Source: Arachis hypogaea (taxonomy: Eukaryota; Streptophyta; Magnoliopsida; Fabales; Fabaceae). Taken from it: a stretch of DNA of 64,000 bases. The notes under the pieces are model-generated. The model made no database searches and had not been told where the DNA came from. It worked only from the letters and a program-made list of their open reading frames with translations. Positions 1-11,692 of this stretch are shown here, piece after piece. The stretch is from the NCBI RefSeq assembly GCF_003086295.3, contig NC_092038.1, positions 128,677,518 to 128,741,517 of the forward strand, in the 5' to 3' direction. Both the position numbers and the translations under genes were made by a program. How positions within the stretch are numbered: the first letter of the stretch is position 1; each line of letters starts with the position of its first letter.

Positions 1-3000
1 CGCAACAAAACATATTAAGAGTCAGAAAAACAAATAAAAAGAGGCAAGAACGCAAAAGATGCTTTGTTAACACACACGCACAAACCTTTGTTGCAAGAAG
101 ACAGAAAGCTTTTGCCACTTCGCTGGACCTTGAACAGTCTTTTCATATTCTGAAAATAGAGCATCAAGAACCTGCAACAGATACAATGTCAAATTGGGTT
201 GCCATTTCAACAAGGCCACCTTAATTTTTACAAGGGAAGACAGCACAAATTTTAGCTTTCTTCTATTCAGGTATCCTTTTAACCAAGTTTCCCTTGCATA
301 AATGTTGGATGATTCTGAAACTTTGAATATCTTTACACTTACAGAACTAACAGGTATCATCAATATTTAAATTTTACCTTTGCAACATTATCAATTGTTG
401 CACCAGAAGCATTACAAGCTGCCCTCAGCCTCTTTTCCATAGACTGTATGGCATTTGAGCATTGTATGTCTGCCTCCATAAATGCATTCCGCTTATAATC
501 CTGTTGGTCAATAAGTGACAAAGCATACAGATGATTTTTCCACAACCATAACTGGAAGTAGGGGTGTGCATGGCCCGGCCCGGCCTGAAGACCCGGCCTG
601 GCCCCGAGCACTTTTGGGCCTAATTTGGTGTGATTTCATCGGGTCTAGGGCCGGGTAAGGGTCTCAAAAATAGACCCTGTCATTATTTTGGGTCGGGTCC
701 AGGCCATGCCTCGGGTCACCCGAAGTCGGCCCAGTGGCCCGGTCATCATACACAATTAATATTTTGTGTTATTAGTGATGGATGATGGCTATTCTTATGT
801 GGAATTTAAGTATTGTAAACCTTAATATTTTGTGTTATTAGTTATTATAAGACTATAAGTTAATGTTTTATGTTTAAAATGCATAAGATTTTAGACTAAT
901 GCTGTTGTGTTATTTGTATTGATTTAAATATTTGGTGTTATTATACAATATTAGTATTGATTATGATTATGCTTTAATTTTAGAGAAGAGTCGGTTTTTG
1001 TTTTTCTAAGTGAATTTTACCATGTCAAATAATAGTTGGAGTCTTGGAAATTTGGATATTTTCACATGCTAGCTTATAAGAAGGTATCAAAATAATGTAA
1101 TGTTAATGGCCCGGTTTTCACCCGGTTTTTACCCGGTATAATCGTGGCCCGAAAGTGTATAGGTTTCACCGGGTCTAGGGCCGGGTTCGGGTCTAATAAA
1201 TAGGCCCGGTATATATTTCGGGCCGGGTCTGGGTCACATCAAACCCGGTTTCACCCGGCCCATGCACACCCCTAACTGGAAGAGAAAAGGTGTTAACTAA
1301 TACAAAAAATAGCTATATCTAAACCCTCATGTTTTCAAATACCTCAAATGCTTTTTTGAAGAACTTTTGAAGAAGGCCCTCATATTTCTTCCTGGCAGAA
1401 CCAACTCCTACAGCATTTGCATTAAAAGCAGCCATTGACTTTTGAACTGCTTCATCATGCGCTTCTCTCATAGCAATCTGCAAGCACTGCAATTAGTAAA
1501 GGAACGAGAGAAAACAATACGCCCTACAAAAATGATATTCACAACAATACCCACCTCCTCAGGTGGTTTTGAACGGTCAAAAGAAGACATATAAGCTTCA
1601 GTAGCAGAATCATATGCCCTGCGACACTCCGCTTCTTCAACACTCTGCAAAACACCAAAATAAAGTCAACAGTAAGCAAATGAAATTCAAAATACTGAAT
1701 TATTATAATATGTGATTCCCTAGAAGGAGTGTGATTCACAAACTAAATGGGTATGCCTGCATGAATCAAAACAGGAGTAATCATTCAAACAAAAAGAAGT
1801 GCATAAAAAGCGTGTGATTCGCAAATTAAGTTGATGCAAAGGAATTTTCTTGGTATATATCAACTGCATGTTAAATATCCCAGTTCTAGAAAACATTGTG
1901 TTAGCTGTGCAAAGAATAAGTATTACTTCACATCATTGGGTGCAAATTACATCAATAATCAAAGATTCATTTTATTGATAATCGCATTTCTTAAATGGAC
2001 CAACCCTAGTAGCATGCCAATCTTAAGCATAATCCAAGGGAGATAGAAAGCAAAGTAGAACATTGGACAGCTAAAAAATATTCCTATATTATCCAATGAA
2101 CTATTAATACTTCTAAAATATAACATTCATGTTATTCGTTATTACTGCATATAGCTGAAATCTTAAACATATTTGATATATATGACAAGTTGGGAACTTT
2201 TTTATACAATAATTATACATTAAGCCTGTTTTGTTTCTCATATAAGCCTGAATAACAATATAAGGATTTAATATTCACCTGCCAGGAGGAAGAAATTGTA
2301 GGAACAGCACCATGGTTGAGCGCATCCAAATACGATTCAGTAATACCAACCAATACAGGTCCTGTCATCATAGTTGCCCCAACTTGTTTGGGCCTTGTTC
2401 TCTCAAATACAAACTTAGTGAAAGCATCAAGGCCAGCTCGAAATTCAGGTCTTAGTTTGTCCAACTGCATATTGAAGACAAATTATGAAAAAATGATAGA
2501 AAAATAGATAACAAAATGACTAGAGAAGCATTTAGTAGCTAATAAGTTACTAACCGATATTTGGTCCAGTCGCTGTAGATCATTTTCATTGTTCAAAGGT
2601 CGCACAAGGGTGAAGCATTCCCTGTCTGGGAATAAAGCTCGAATAGAATCTCGAATCTATTGATTGATATTCTCAAAAAGTTAGAAACTCCAGAAAGAAC
2701 ATAAAATACGTTGAAAGAACTTATAAACAGAATATATAAGATAGGTAAAGCAAAATGGATAGAGTACGTGGGTGATACTAATAGAATATTCCTAAAAACT
2801 ATAACATCCATGAATATACAGCTGCTTCCTTGAACAAACAAGTAAAATAGTTGGTGGAAAAATACCTCATTCTTAGCAGCTATATCCTTTCCACTCCCTT
2901 GGACTGGCCTTAAAGCAAGTTCCAGATAATCGCGGGGTGTAATTTTTCTGTTATCTTCTGTTAGGTCCAAATAGAAGTCCTGCCAACAAGAGGGAAAAGC

Positions 3001-4498
3001 ATGCGAGTTGTCAGTGAGAATAGGGTAAGCTATGATACAATTTTAAAAATAAAATTTAAAAAAAAAATATTGTGACATTCATTCCAAACATAAGCACACA
3101 ACTTACCCTTAAAAGCCAAACGAATATAGGGGAAAACTGTCCAAGTTCTGATACAGAAGCTTTTCCTCCAGATGCTCTAACACGAATGTGCTTTGTCATT
3201 TGAGTAACAAGAGAAAGACGATCAAGAGCAGCCTCATCTATACCACCCATCTGGACAAGGAAAACATCGTTTTAACTTCCATAAGAATCCAGAAAGAGGG
3301 GAACAAAGCTGGTAGTAAATCCCTATGTAACTGTTAACAGATCCTGAAATGTCATAAAGCAATTATGCCTGAGCAAATATATGTGGCAGTTGTCTATCCC
3401 TACCTGGTTATATACGAACATGCTAGACAAAAGTACAGCCAATGAGAATATCTGTGTGCTGTATGTTCCCTGTATAGAAAAAATAATAATGGGTGAACAT
3501 AAAAACGATCAGAAAGCATGTATCGATTGCATGGAAACTGAAAGACCAACCGTTTGATCATATGCATCAATTCCTTCACTGTCTAAGAGCAGGAGATTGT
3601 ACTCTGTTCCATCAAGAGCAGTCCTCTTCAAAGGTGTACTCCATAACCAAAGCCCTTTGGTACATGGCTTATGCGTTGAGGCTACTTGAAATCCACTACT
3701 CCTTCCTAAAAGCTGCAATGCAAAATTTGTTAGCCACAAATTTATAATAATAAAGCCCGCAGAAACTATTCCCTGAGAAGCTATATTTCATAAATCATAA
3801 AGATACAAAAACTAGAGCAATAGCTCAAAACCCCAGTCAAGTAAACAATTAGATTGCCAATTTATCACATTCTTTCTCTTGTACATACGGTAGTATAAAT
3901 TAGCAAGAAGTTTTTGCCCGAGATTTTCCAATGATGACAGAAGGACACACAATCCCACAACGTTATAATCGCACACAAACCAGAACACGAGTAGACACTC
4001 CACTGTGGTCAACTAAATGGTCAACAATGGTCCTGCGTACCATTCAACAAGAGGCTAATCGCAACAGAATATAATGCACTTGATATTTTGGCATAAATGC
4101 AAGGCAATCAACACTTATAAACCGAGTAACCATCACCGTCATACAAAAACCCTAATTTACAACAGGTACACCACAATACAAAACCCTAAACTCAAGCAAA
4201 CCGCAGAAATTGCCGTCGAATTGGAAGAAGTGGGAATTACCTGGTTCAAAATGAAGCTCTTGCCCTGGCGGGCTCGTCCGCAGACGGAGACGACACCGAT
4301 GGGCTCCTTGACGAGTTGCAAGGTCGCAACCGCTTCCGGATCCATCCGAAACTTTCCCTTCTCATCGCAGTACACGAGACGAATTGGCCTCGCCGGACCG
4401 GTGACAGGCGAGGCCGAGGGAGACGATGACGCCACCGAATAGGGCGGCGGGGAGTCATCGGCGGGAGTGTCCCTGCCTCTGAAAAGCCTTTGCATCAT
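1..4498 (-). CDS. GBPL3: Guanylate-binding protein-like GTPase, 5' part (11 exons seen, 3' end outside window)
   Basis: A large dynamin-type GTPase of the plant GBPL family. Arabidopsis GBPL3 works at the nucleus in immune condensates, and that role is transferred by family. Exons on the minus strand: 4498-4241, 3712-3551, 3469-3404, 3250-3107, 2979-2866, 2656-2555, 2464-2279, 1644-1555, 1477-1343, 500-378 and 171-86. All junctions are GT-AG and every intron is phase 0 except the last. About 489 residues are visible. The P-loop GRARQGKS lies at residues 74-81, the G3 DSEG at 130-133, and a GBP-type LRD at 209-211 across the exon 4/5 junction. The helical C-terminal region starts near 350. The start is the first of two ATGs (4498). 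Exon 10 could instead begin at 551, adding 17 residues in frame, but 500 reads better as continuous helix. The next exon lies left of the window. Intron 9 holds a hAT element. Confidence 0.93.
559..1274. mobile_element. Non-autonomous hAT element in GBPL3 intron 9
   Basis: A 716-bp element flanked by perfect 8-bp duplications ACTGGAAG (551-558 and 1275-1282). Its ends are inverted repeats beginning TAGGGGTGTGCATGG, typical of hAT elements. Both subterminal regions are packed with CCCGG/CCGGG/GGCCCGG motifs, in strong contrast to the AT-rich centre; such motifs usually mark transposase-binding sites. No coding capacity is seen. The duplicated target, read on the gene strand, contains CCAG, so each copy is a potential splice acceptor. 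Confidence 0.92.
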
Positions 4499-5592
4499 GG
4501 TGCTTTGTTTCTTTTCTTTTCTTTTTCCTTTTGCGCCTTCGTTGTTCTTTCTTCTTATAATTGGGAATTCTTCTTCGTTCGTACCAAGAGTTGTTGGTTT
4601 TTGTTATTTGGAAATAAAATAAAACAATTTTGCCTTTTTCTTTTCTCTCTCCCAAAACTGTCTTTCGAGGGAGGTTTAAAATTGGGGAGGGAAAACCAAA
4701 AGCATGGGTTTAAAGAAAGACAGAGGAAAAAAGTGACAGAGCCGAAGAGACTAGTAGCGCTTGCTGTCTCTATGTTCGCTTTTTATTTGTGTTGCGGTTT
4801 GGAAGCACAGCGTGCGTATAAAGCTAACACGGCAACGAGTCATAACTCATACGCCGAAGAGTTTTTTTTTTTTCCCCCTTCGTATCATCGAGTCCGACAG
4901 GCTAATTCGATGCGATACTAAGCTCTATTTATCTGCTGCGATTCTGAGTTTATTGTTTGTCAATAAGTTATTGCATACATAAAATATAATTTTAAATTTA
5001 TAATATTTATTTAAATAAACTAATAAATTAATTAGTAGATCAATTTAATTAAATTTTATGTCCAAAGAGTTAAATCTAAAAAACTATATCCAATATATGT
5101 TTCTTTTTTTTTTTGGTGACCCAATATATGTTTCTTAGTTTGCGAGAAATTAATTCCTTTTTAAGTACACTGACCCTAAATTTTGTGTATTATAAATTAT
5201 AAGTTTGTTTGAATATTATTAAAGTATTTGAAAAATTTTCTTTTCATAAAAATAGTTTTTTGTTAGTATGTTTGTCAAAATTTAAATAGTAAAAATAAAA
5301 ATATTAAAAAAAATATTCAAAATACGATAATAATACATTATATCGAATCAATTTAAAATATTATGTCAACAAAAGATATTAATTTAGACTCCTTAGAAGC
5401 ATGGAAGAGCATCACTGCAACAAGGGAAGACCGATATCACACCATACCAAAAACATTGTAGATGTGGAGAGACTTCTTACTCATTTGGATGCTTTACTTG
5501 TACATGTATGCTTAGACATAGGATAACAAATGCTTTGGCTAGGTCCATTAGGGAAAATGATTTAGTAGTTTAGGAAAAAATGATGAAAATAT
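4499..5592. other. Upstream region of the GBPL3-like gene, then AT-rich spacer
   Basis: Positions 4499 to about 4950 should hold the leader and promoter of the GBPL3-like gene: pyrimidine- and purine-rich tracts and moderate GC. I cannot fix a TATA box or transcription start. From about 4980 the DNA is AT-rich with no gene signal. Confidence 0.5.
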
Positions 5593-5601
5593 TTAATTAT
5601 T

Positions 5602-5967
5602 GGGTAAATATATTTTCTGTCCCGAAGTTTGACAAAAATTTTAAAAATACCCCTTAGTTTTATTTTGTTTTAATTTTGTCCCAAAAATTTTCGATTTGCA
5701 TCAAATATATTCTCGGAGGCTAAATTTTCAAAAAATTTAAGACCAATATAACAATAATGTATGAAAATTATGGTTGATTTGCTTGTGTTGAGGGGTTGTT
5801 TTTATGAAATTGTTGTTGAATCGATCTTAAATTTTTTGAAAAATTAGCCGTCAGGAGTATATTTGATGCAAATCGAAAACTTTTAGGACAAAATTGAAAC
5901 AAAATAAAATTTAAGAATATTTTTAAAATTTTTGTCAAATTTTAAGGACAAAAAATATACTTTACCC
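5602..5967. mobile_element. Mutator-type foldback MITE, GGGTAAA family, copy A
   Basis: A 366-bp element bounded by perfect 9-bp duplications TTAATTATT (5593-5601 and 5968-5976). It starts GGGTAAATATATTTTCTGTCC and ends with the inverted form. The inverted repeats run deep, so nearly the whole element folds back on itself. A 9-bp TSD points to the Mutator superfamily. Relatives lie at 40269-41722, 57390-57708, about 60764-62518 and 61093-62471. Confidence 0.85.
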
Positions 5968-5976
5968 TTAATTATT

Positions 5977-6662
5977 TAATTGTACAATATGTTTGTTCTT
6001 AGAAATAAAACTGGTTCACTAGTTTGAGTAGTTACTGGCTATGTCGTAAGGTCATGGGGCTAACCTCCTCATATCTTTTTTTTTTTTGGGCTTGACCTCT
6101 TCATATCTTAATTGCTATATATATGTAATATGCCCGATGGGTATGGGTCTATCGGACGGAGATGTATATATGAGTAAAGCCCTTCAAAAGTTTAGAATAC
6201 CTCCGTTACGGGTAGTTAAGATTTTATTGAGCCCAAGATTTAGGCCCAAATGTGTTTTTGTACATAAAACGCCAAAGCCGAAATACAAAATATAAAATAG
6301 AAATAAAAATAACCAAGATGGGTTAGTTTAATCCATTTAACCAAATGTTAGAGATTTAAATACCGTCTTATATAGATAGTAATTTATTGGCCGACAAATC
6401 TTTAAATAGAATTCTGATTCATGACGAATTAATTTTTATCATGAAAAAAAATATGAAAATTGATATTTTATTGAGGGATCGAATCCTTTTCCCACCCTCT
6501 TTCCATAAAAGAAATAAAGAAAGAAAAAAGTTTGTCCATGATTATTATGGTAGAGTGCAGGGCGGTGTATGTAACCTGCTACGGTGCTACCACTACCAGC
6601 GACGACAAGTGAACAAGGCCGAGTGAAGGAAAGGGAGAAGCAGTCATGCCTTTTTCTTGTGG
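5977..6662. other. Intergenic spacer, no gene recognised
   Basis: AT-rich DNA between a MITE and a copia element. Short open frames at 6086-6295 and 6387-6626 have no recognisable domain and no supporting signals. The last 100 bases are slightly GC-richer but show no motif I can name. Confidence 0.4.
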
Positions 6663-6667
6663 ATATG

Positions 6668-6923
6668 TGCTAAAATGATAATGTATGTGTCAAAGTCTGT
6701 TATTGATAGAATGTGTTCTTAACATATATACATCGAGACCTGCAACCTAAACCAAAAACCAATCCTTCTAAAACTAACTGCATATCTGCAAAATAGGAAA
6801 ATAAAGATACAGACCAAAAATAGAGGAACAAATTCTTACTCTAATTATACTAATTGATGCTATCAGCTAACAACTACTAAATATAAACATACTAATTTAG
6901 GAATAGAGATTTGGTGCGTATCA
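6668..6923 (-). repeat. 3' LTR of copia 1
   Basis: 256 bp, TG...CA ends, about 95% identical to the LTR at 11432-11687. Confidence 0.93.
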
Positions 6924-6936
6924 CCCATTCCCCCTC
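6924..6936 (-). other. Polypurine tract of copia 1
   Basis: On the minus strand the purine run GAGGGGGAATGGG sits directly against the 3' LTR, as expected for the plus-strand primer. Confidence 0.8.
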
Positions 6937-8544
6937 AAGTTGGAGCATGGAGATTTTGAATGCCCAACTTGTTAAGCAATGAAACAAACTGTTTTGTGCC
7001 AAGTGCCTTAGTGAATATATCAGCCAGCTGCTCTTGAGTGGGAACATAAGAAGGACAAATGTGATTATGAAGAATCTCATCACAAATAAAATGACAATCT
7101 ACTTCGATGTGCTTCATTCTTTTGTAGAAGACCGGGTTCTTGGCAATATGAAGGGCAGCTTGACTGTCACAAAAAAGAGAAATTGGCGTAGGATGAGGAA
7201 CACCCAAGCAAGTCAAAATATCCTTAAGCCATTTTAGTTCACAGGTGACGGTGGCCATAGACCTATATTCTGCTTCAGCAGAGGATTTAGAGACGGTGAG
7301 TTGTTTTTTTTGTCTTTTAAGAGATCGGGGAATGGCCAAGAGAAATGAACCAACCAGTAAGAAATTTGCGTGTGAGTGGGTATCCTGCCAGTCTGAATTG
7401 AACCAACCATAAAGGCGCAGATCAGAGTGCCGTTGCAGAAGAATACCTTGACCAGGTTGACCTTTTAAATAACGAACAACTCGAAGAGCACCTTGCCAAT
7501 GTTCCTCTTGAGGTTGTTGCATAAACTGAGATAAAATATGAACACTATATGAGAGTTCGAGCAGGGTAAAACATAAGTAGATGAGATGCCCAACAAGGCG
7601 GCGATATTGGGTAGGATCAGACAGTAGTGGCCTCGTAGCTAAGGCCAATCGATGATTATCTTCCATAGGAGTAGGAGCCGGTTTAGCCCCAAGAAGCCCA
7701 ATTTCGGCAATTATGTCTAAGGCATATTTCCGCTGGTTCAAATAAATGCCTGTGGGAGATCTCGCGACTTCTACTCCCAAAAAGTACTTCAGCTTGCTAA
7801 GTCTTTCATATAGAAGCAACGGTGAAGATAGTTTTTGAAACTACAAATGGCCACATGATCATTTCCCGCAATAACAAAATCATTAACATACACCAGGACC
7901 ACAAGTTGTACATTTTCTTTTCGAAAAACAAACAGAGAATGATCTGACTTTGAGTATTGAAAACTATACTGAACTAGAGCAGTAGAGAGAGTAGCAAACC
8001 AACAACGAGGTGCTTGACGAAGGCCATATATAGATTTTCGAAGGCGACATACCAGTCCTTTTTGTGACAGCGAGAACCCAGGTGGTGGTTTCATGTACAC
8101 ATCTTCCTCAAGGTCACCATGTAGAAAAGCGTTGTGAATATCCATTTGATGGACTTCCCAGTCTCTAGCTGCAGCTACCGCCAAAATAGTGCGGATAGTA
8201 GCCATCTTGGCCACAGGAGCAAATGTTTCTGTGTAGTCTATTCCCTCCACTTAATGATTTCTCAGGACAACAAGACGAGCTTTAAATCGTCCAATGCTAC
8301 CATCCGAATGATACTTGATTCTGTAAATCCATTTGCAGCCAAGAGCTTTCTTGCCGACAAGAAGAGGTGTGAAATCCCAAGTTCTATTCCGTTGGAGGGC
8401 ATTAATCTCCTCAACCATATCGTCCCTCCAACGTGCATCTCGAATAGCTTCGGAGAAAAGCGTAGGTTCCTGCTCATCTTGAAGAGCTGTGAGAAAAATG
8501 CGATGGGAGGAAGAGAATTTTTCACAGTTCATATAGTTTGCCAA
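6935..8544 (-). pseudogene. Copia 1 reverse transcriptase and RNase H, broken
   Basis: Reverse transcriptase then RNase H of copia 1. Seen in order: the copia RT entry region (about 8544-8254), a TAA at 8251-8253, the motif-rich RT core (8250-7800), a frame change near 7800, then the RNase H region containing an SSAEAEYRSMA motif (about 7290-7250) and FCDSQAALHIAKNP (about 7170-7130). The catalytic YVDD is YVND (7879-7890), a G-to-A change that should abolish polymerase activity. No product is expected. Confidence 0.9.
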
Positions 8545-8996
8545 AGGATAGACCGTACATGAGGAGCTCGATGGAGAGGGAGAACGACTTGATGGATTGG
8601 GAGGTACTGTGGTGCAAGTGACAAAATCTCGTAGCTTGACAGATGGTATCTTCAGTCGATGTCCTCTTCTAAGTGGTGCGACGGTGGTAGGTTAAGGCAT
8701 GGCGGAGACGGTGGTGGCAGGAGCGGCCGATACCGACAATGAAGTGGCCTCCAAACTCCCAATATCATTGTGAGTATCGATGGTGTCTCTTTGTGTTGAG
8801 ATGCTACAACCTTGTTCTGTATTGATGGGCTTCGTGTGGTCATTGGGCCTAATTTGACCAATCTGGCAATTAGGCCCTAATTCTTCCTCATTGAGTGCAC
8901 CAAGTCCAGCAAGAACTTCATTCTCAATGGTAGTAGCTGGACCCATTGTAGAAGCACTGGTTTTAATGAAAAAAGGAAAATCATCTTCAACAATCC

Positions 8997-9979
8997 TCAC
9001 ATCACGTGAGACAAAGAATGTTTCATTGTCAAGATCAAACAATTTTCACCCCCTTTTTGGCCATGAGAATAACCAACAAACACACACTTACGGCTCCTGC
9101 TAACAAATTTATCTCCTTGTCGATTTTGGTTGTGTGCATAACACAGGGACCCAAATACCCTTAAGTGTGCATAGGAGGGGGATTTTCCACTCACAACTTC
9201 ATAAGGAGGCTTTCCATTGAGGACAGATGAATGTGGCAGATTAATCAAATAACCGGCTGTCAGAATGCATTCTCCCCAAAAACTAATGGGAAGGCTCCCT
9301 TGGAATCGAAGTGCACGTGCTACGTTGAGGATATGCATGTGCTTCCTTTCAACCCTACCATTTTGTTGTGGTGTCCCTACGCACGAAGTTTGATGCATGA
9401 TCCCATTTTTCAAGAAATATGATTTCAAGCACATAAACTCAGCTCCATTATCACTACGCACTTTCTTAACGCGTTTCCCATACTACCTTTCCACAAGTGT
9501 AAAGAAATCTATCAAAGTTTGTGACACTTCTTTCTTTTCACACAACAAGTAAATCCATACAGCACGATAATAGTCATCAACGATTGCTAAGAAATATGAA
9601 GCACCACTAGATGAAGGAGTTCTATAAGGTCTCCATAAATCACAATGTATTAATTCAAAATTATCATAAGCATGACAATTATTCAAAGGAAATTTTTTTT
9701 TATACTTTGTTTGGATTTTTCATACACTTCACAAGTTTTATTCAAACACTCTCTTCTACTACAGTTGCCCAAATTTGAAATCATCTGAACAATTTTATAA
9801 GACGGATGTCCGAGACGCTTGTGCCACAATTCCAGTTGAGAATCTCTACCAGCTTGAAATACTTTTACGTCACTTACATCACGATAGAAATAAAGTTCAT
9901 CCTTCCGTTCACCCACTCCAATCGGCATCCTCGAAGTGAGGTCCTGCAATAGACAAAATTTGTTAGTGAACAACGCCAT
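8997..9979 (-). pseudogene. Copia 1 GAG-pre-integrase and integrase core, broken
   Basis: Contains the pre-integrase WHKRLGHPS motif (about 9840-9815), the integrase core with CDLW and VDDYYRAVWIY (about 9650-9550), and the downstream RSDNGAEF and PQQNGRVERKH motifs (9460-9340). A TAG at 9483-9485 interrupts the core; the frame continues on both sides. Between about 8545 and 8997 the frame degenerates into the variable linker towards reverse transcriptase. Confidence 0.9.
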
Positions 9980-10094
9980 ACATTCTTCTTCATTACTTAA
10001 TTGTGATATTGATATTAAATTTCATCTCAATTGTGGCACGTATAAAATATTTTTAAGTCTTAGTCCTCCATCGAGAATTGTTGTTCCTTCCTTG

Positions 10095-11372
10095 TTAGCA
10101 AGCACTTTTTTCTCCATCTGGCAACCCAACTGGGCATCCCTGTATATCCCGCAATTCACACAAGTTTCTCAAGGTCCCTGTCATATGATTAAAAGCACCA
10201 CTATCCACAATCCAAAATTTCCAAAAAATTTTACCGGTCATTTTTCCATGATCATTTGATTTTTGTGAATTTAATGCTGCCATTAACATTTTTCAGTGCT
10301 CCTCGCTGATTTTTGTCATCTCAAGTTTCTGTTTTTCTGCGCTTGAGTTGATCCCGCTTTCGATTCCGACATATACCACATTTGCACGAAATTATCCTTT
10401 TTTTCCTCGGTTTCCACCCGATTTTTGTTGGGTTCTTCCAGTGGTTCGGCCCTCATTTCGCAGTCGGTCACCCCACCATTCAGGGTATCTAACAAGTTGA
10501 AAGCACCCTTTTGTATCATGGCCAGACCTCCCACAATGAGAGCACATAATTGTTTTGTCCTTTGCTTCACCTCTTTCCCTTGGTTTATATCCTGTCTGGA
10601 CAGCGAGGCCTACTACCATACCTCTTTCCTCCTTCGATCTAGTGGTTGTCTTCATTCTCTCATCTTGTACCATCATAGCATAAACTTAGTTCAGTGGAGG
10701 CAGGGGATCTGTTGCTAGAACGTTGGACCGAACTGTCCCGTAACCCACATCGTCCAGCCCCATCAGAAACTGATGAACCTTTTCTTCTTCTCTGTATTTG
10801 TCAAATTGTAATGCAAGATTGCAATTGCATCCTCCACACACACATCTTGAAATTTGCTCAAAATTTGCCAGCTCATCCCACAAAACTTTCAGTTTTCCAT
10901 AGTAATTTACCATGGACATTCCCTGTTGTTTGCATCCCGTCAATTCTGCCTTCAGCTGTTGTATCCTCGGACCGTTTGTTATAGAGAAGCGTTCTTTTAT
11001 TTCTTTCCACAAGTCCTTCGCATTTTCCACATATGCCATAGTTGAGCGCAAACTAGGCTCAATGGTATTCAGGATCCAGGACACAATCATGAACTGAACA
11101 GTCCACCAATCTTTCAATTCTGGAGCATCACTTGCTGGCTCCTTGTGGGTTCCATCAATAAACCCCCACTTTCTTCGAGCCCGTAGAGATATCTTCAATG
11201 CTCTAGCCTATTTGTCATAGTTTTCACCTCTCAGCTGTACCTGTGTGATGATATTTTCAGGGTTGTCACTTGCACTCAGCTCATAAGGTGATGGAGTTTT
11301 TTTGCTTTCATCGCCTTCAGTCTTTTCTACAATTATCTTTGCAGCGTTTTCATTCCCTTCTTTTGCTGTCAT
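10095..11372 (-). pseudogene. Copia 1 gag and protease, broken
   Basis: Gag probably begins at the ATG at 11372, 48 bases after the primer-binding site. TAG at 11208-11210 (in place of a conserved Trp) and TAA at 10686-10688 interrupt it. A CCHC zinc knuckle (CSHCGRSGHDTKGC) lies at 10503-10544 and the aspartic protease DSGA motif near 10200. Frame changes separate gag, knuckle and protease. Confidence 0.88.
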
Positions 11373-11419
11373 CCTTACAGTGGAGATCTGTCCTTGATTT
11401 GAATATCAGAGTTTGGACA

Positions 11420-11431
11420 GCTCTGATACCA
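11420..11431 (-). other. Primer-binding site of copia 1
   Basis: TGGTATCAGAGC on the minus strand, directly after the 5' LTR. It is complementary to the 3' end of initiator tRNA-Met, the usual copia primer. Confidence 0.9.
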
Positions 11432-11687
11432 TGCTAAAATGATAATGTATGTGCCAAAGTCTGTTATTGATAGAATGTGTTCTCAACATATATACATCGA
11501 GACCTGCAACCTAAACCAAAAACCAATCCTTCTAAAACTAACTGCATATCTACAAAATAAGAAAATAAAGATACAGACCAAAAATAGAGAAACACATTCT
11601 TATTCTAATTATACTAATTAATGCTATCAGCTAACAACTACTAAATATAAACACACTAATTTAGAAATAAAGATTTGGTGCATATCA
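11432..11687 (-). repeat. 5' LTR of copia 1
   Basis: 256 bp, TG...CA ends, paired with 6668-6923. It is followed outside by the 5-bp TSD ATATG. Confidence 0.93.
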
Positions 11688-11692
11688 ATATG

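Larger units (their letters stand above)
6668..11687 (-). mobile_element. Complete but disabled Ty1/copia LTR retrotransposon (copia 1)
   Basis: A 5020-bp element bounded by 5-bp duplications ATATG (6663-6667 and 11688-11692). Two 256-bp LTRs flank it, differing at about 12 positions, mostly C/T or G/A. On the minus strand the order is 5' LTR, tRNA-Met primer-binding site, gag, protease, integrase, reverse transcriptase, RNase H, polypurine tract, 3' LTR; this order defines Ty1/copia. It resembles RE1-type plant elements. Multiple stops and frame breaks make it non-autonomous. Confidence 0.95.

Noticed and set aside
501..551. Treating 551 as the only start of GBPL3 exon 10
   Set aside because: The acceptor at 501 gives a continuous helical sequence (KKAFE-DYKRNAFMEAD) that fits the family better; 551 is kept only as an alternative.
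8134..8562. 142-codon plus-strand frame
   Set aside because: Antisense of the copia 1 reverse transcriptase.
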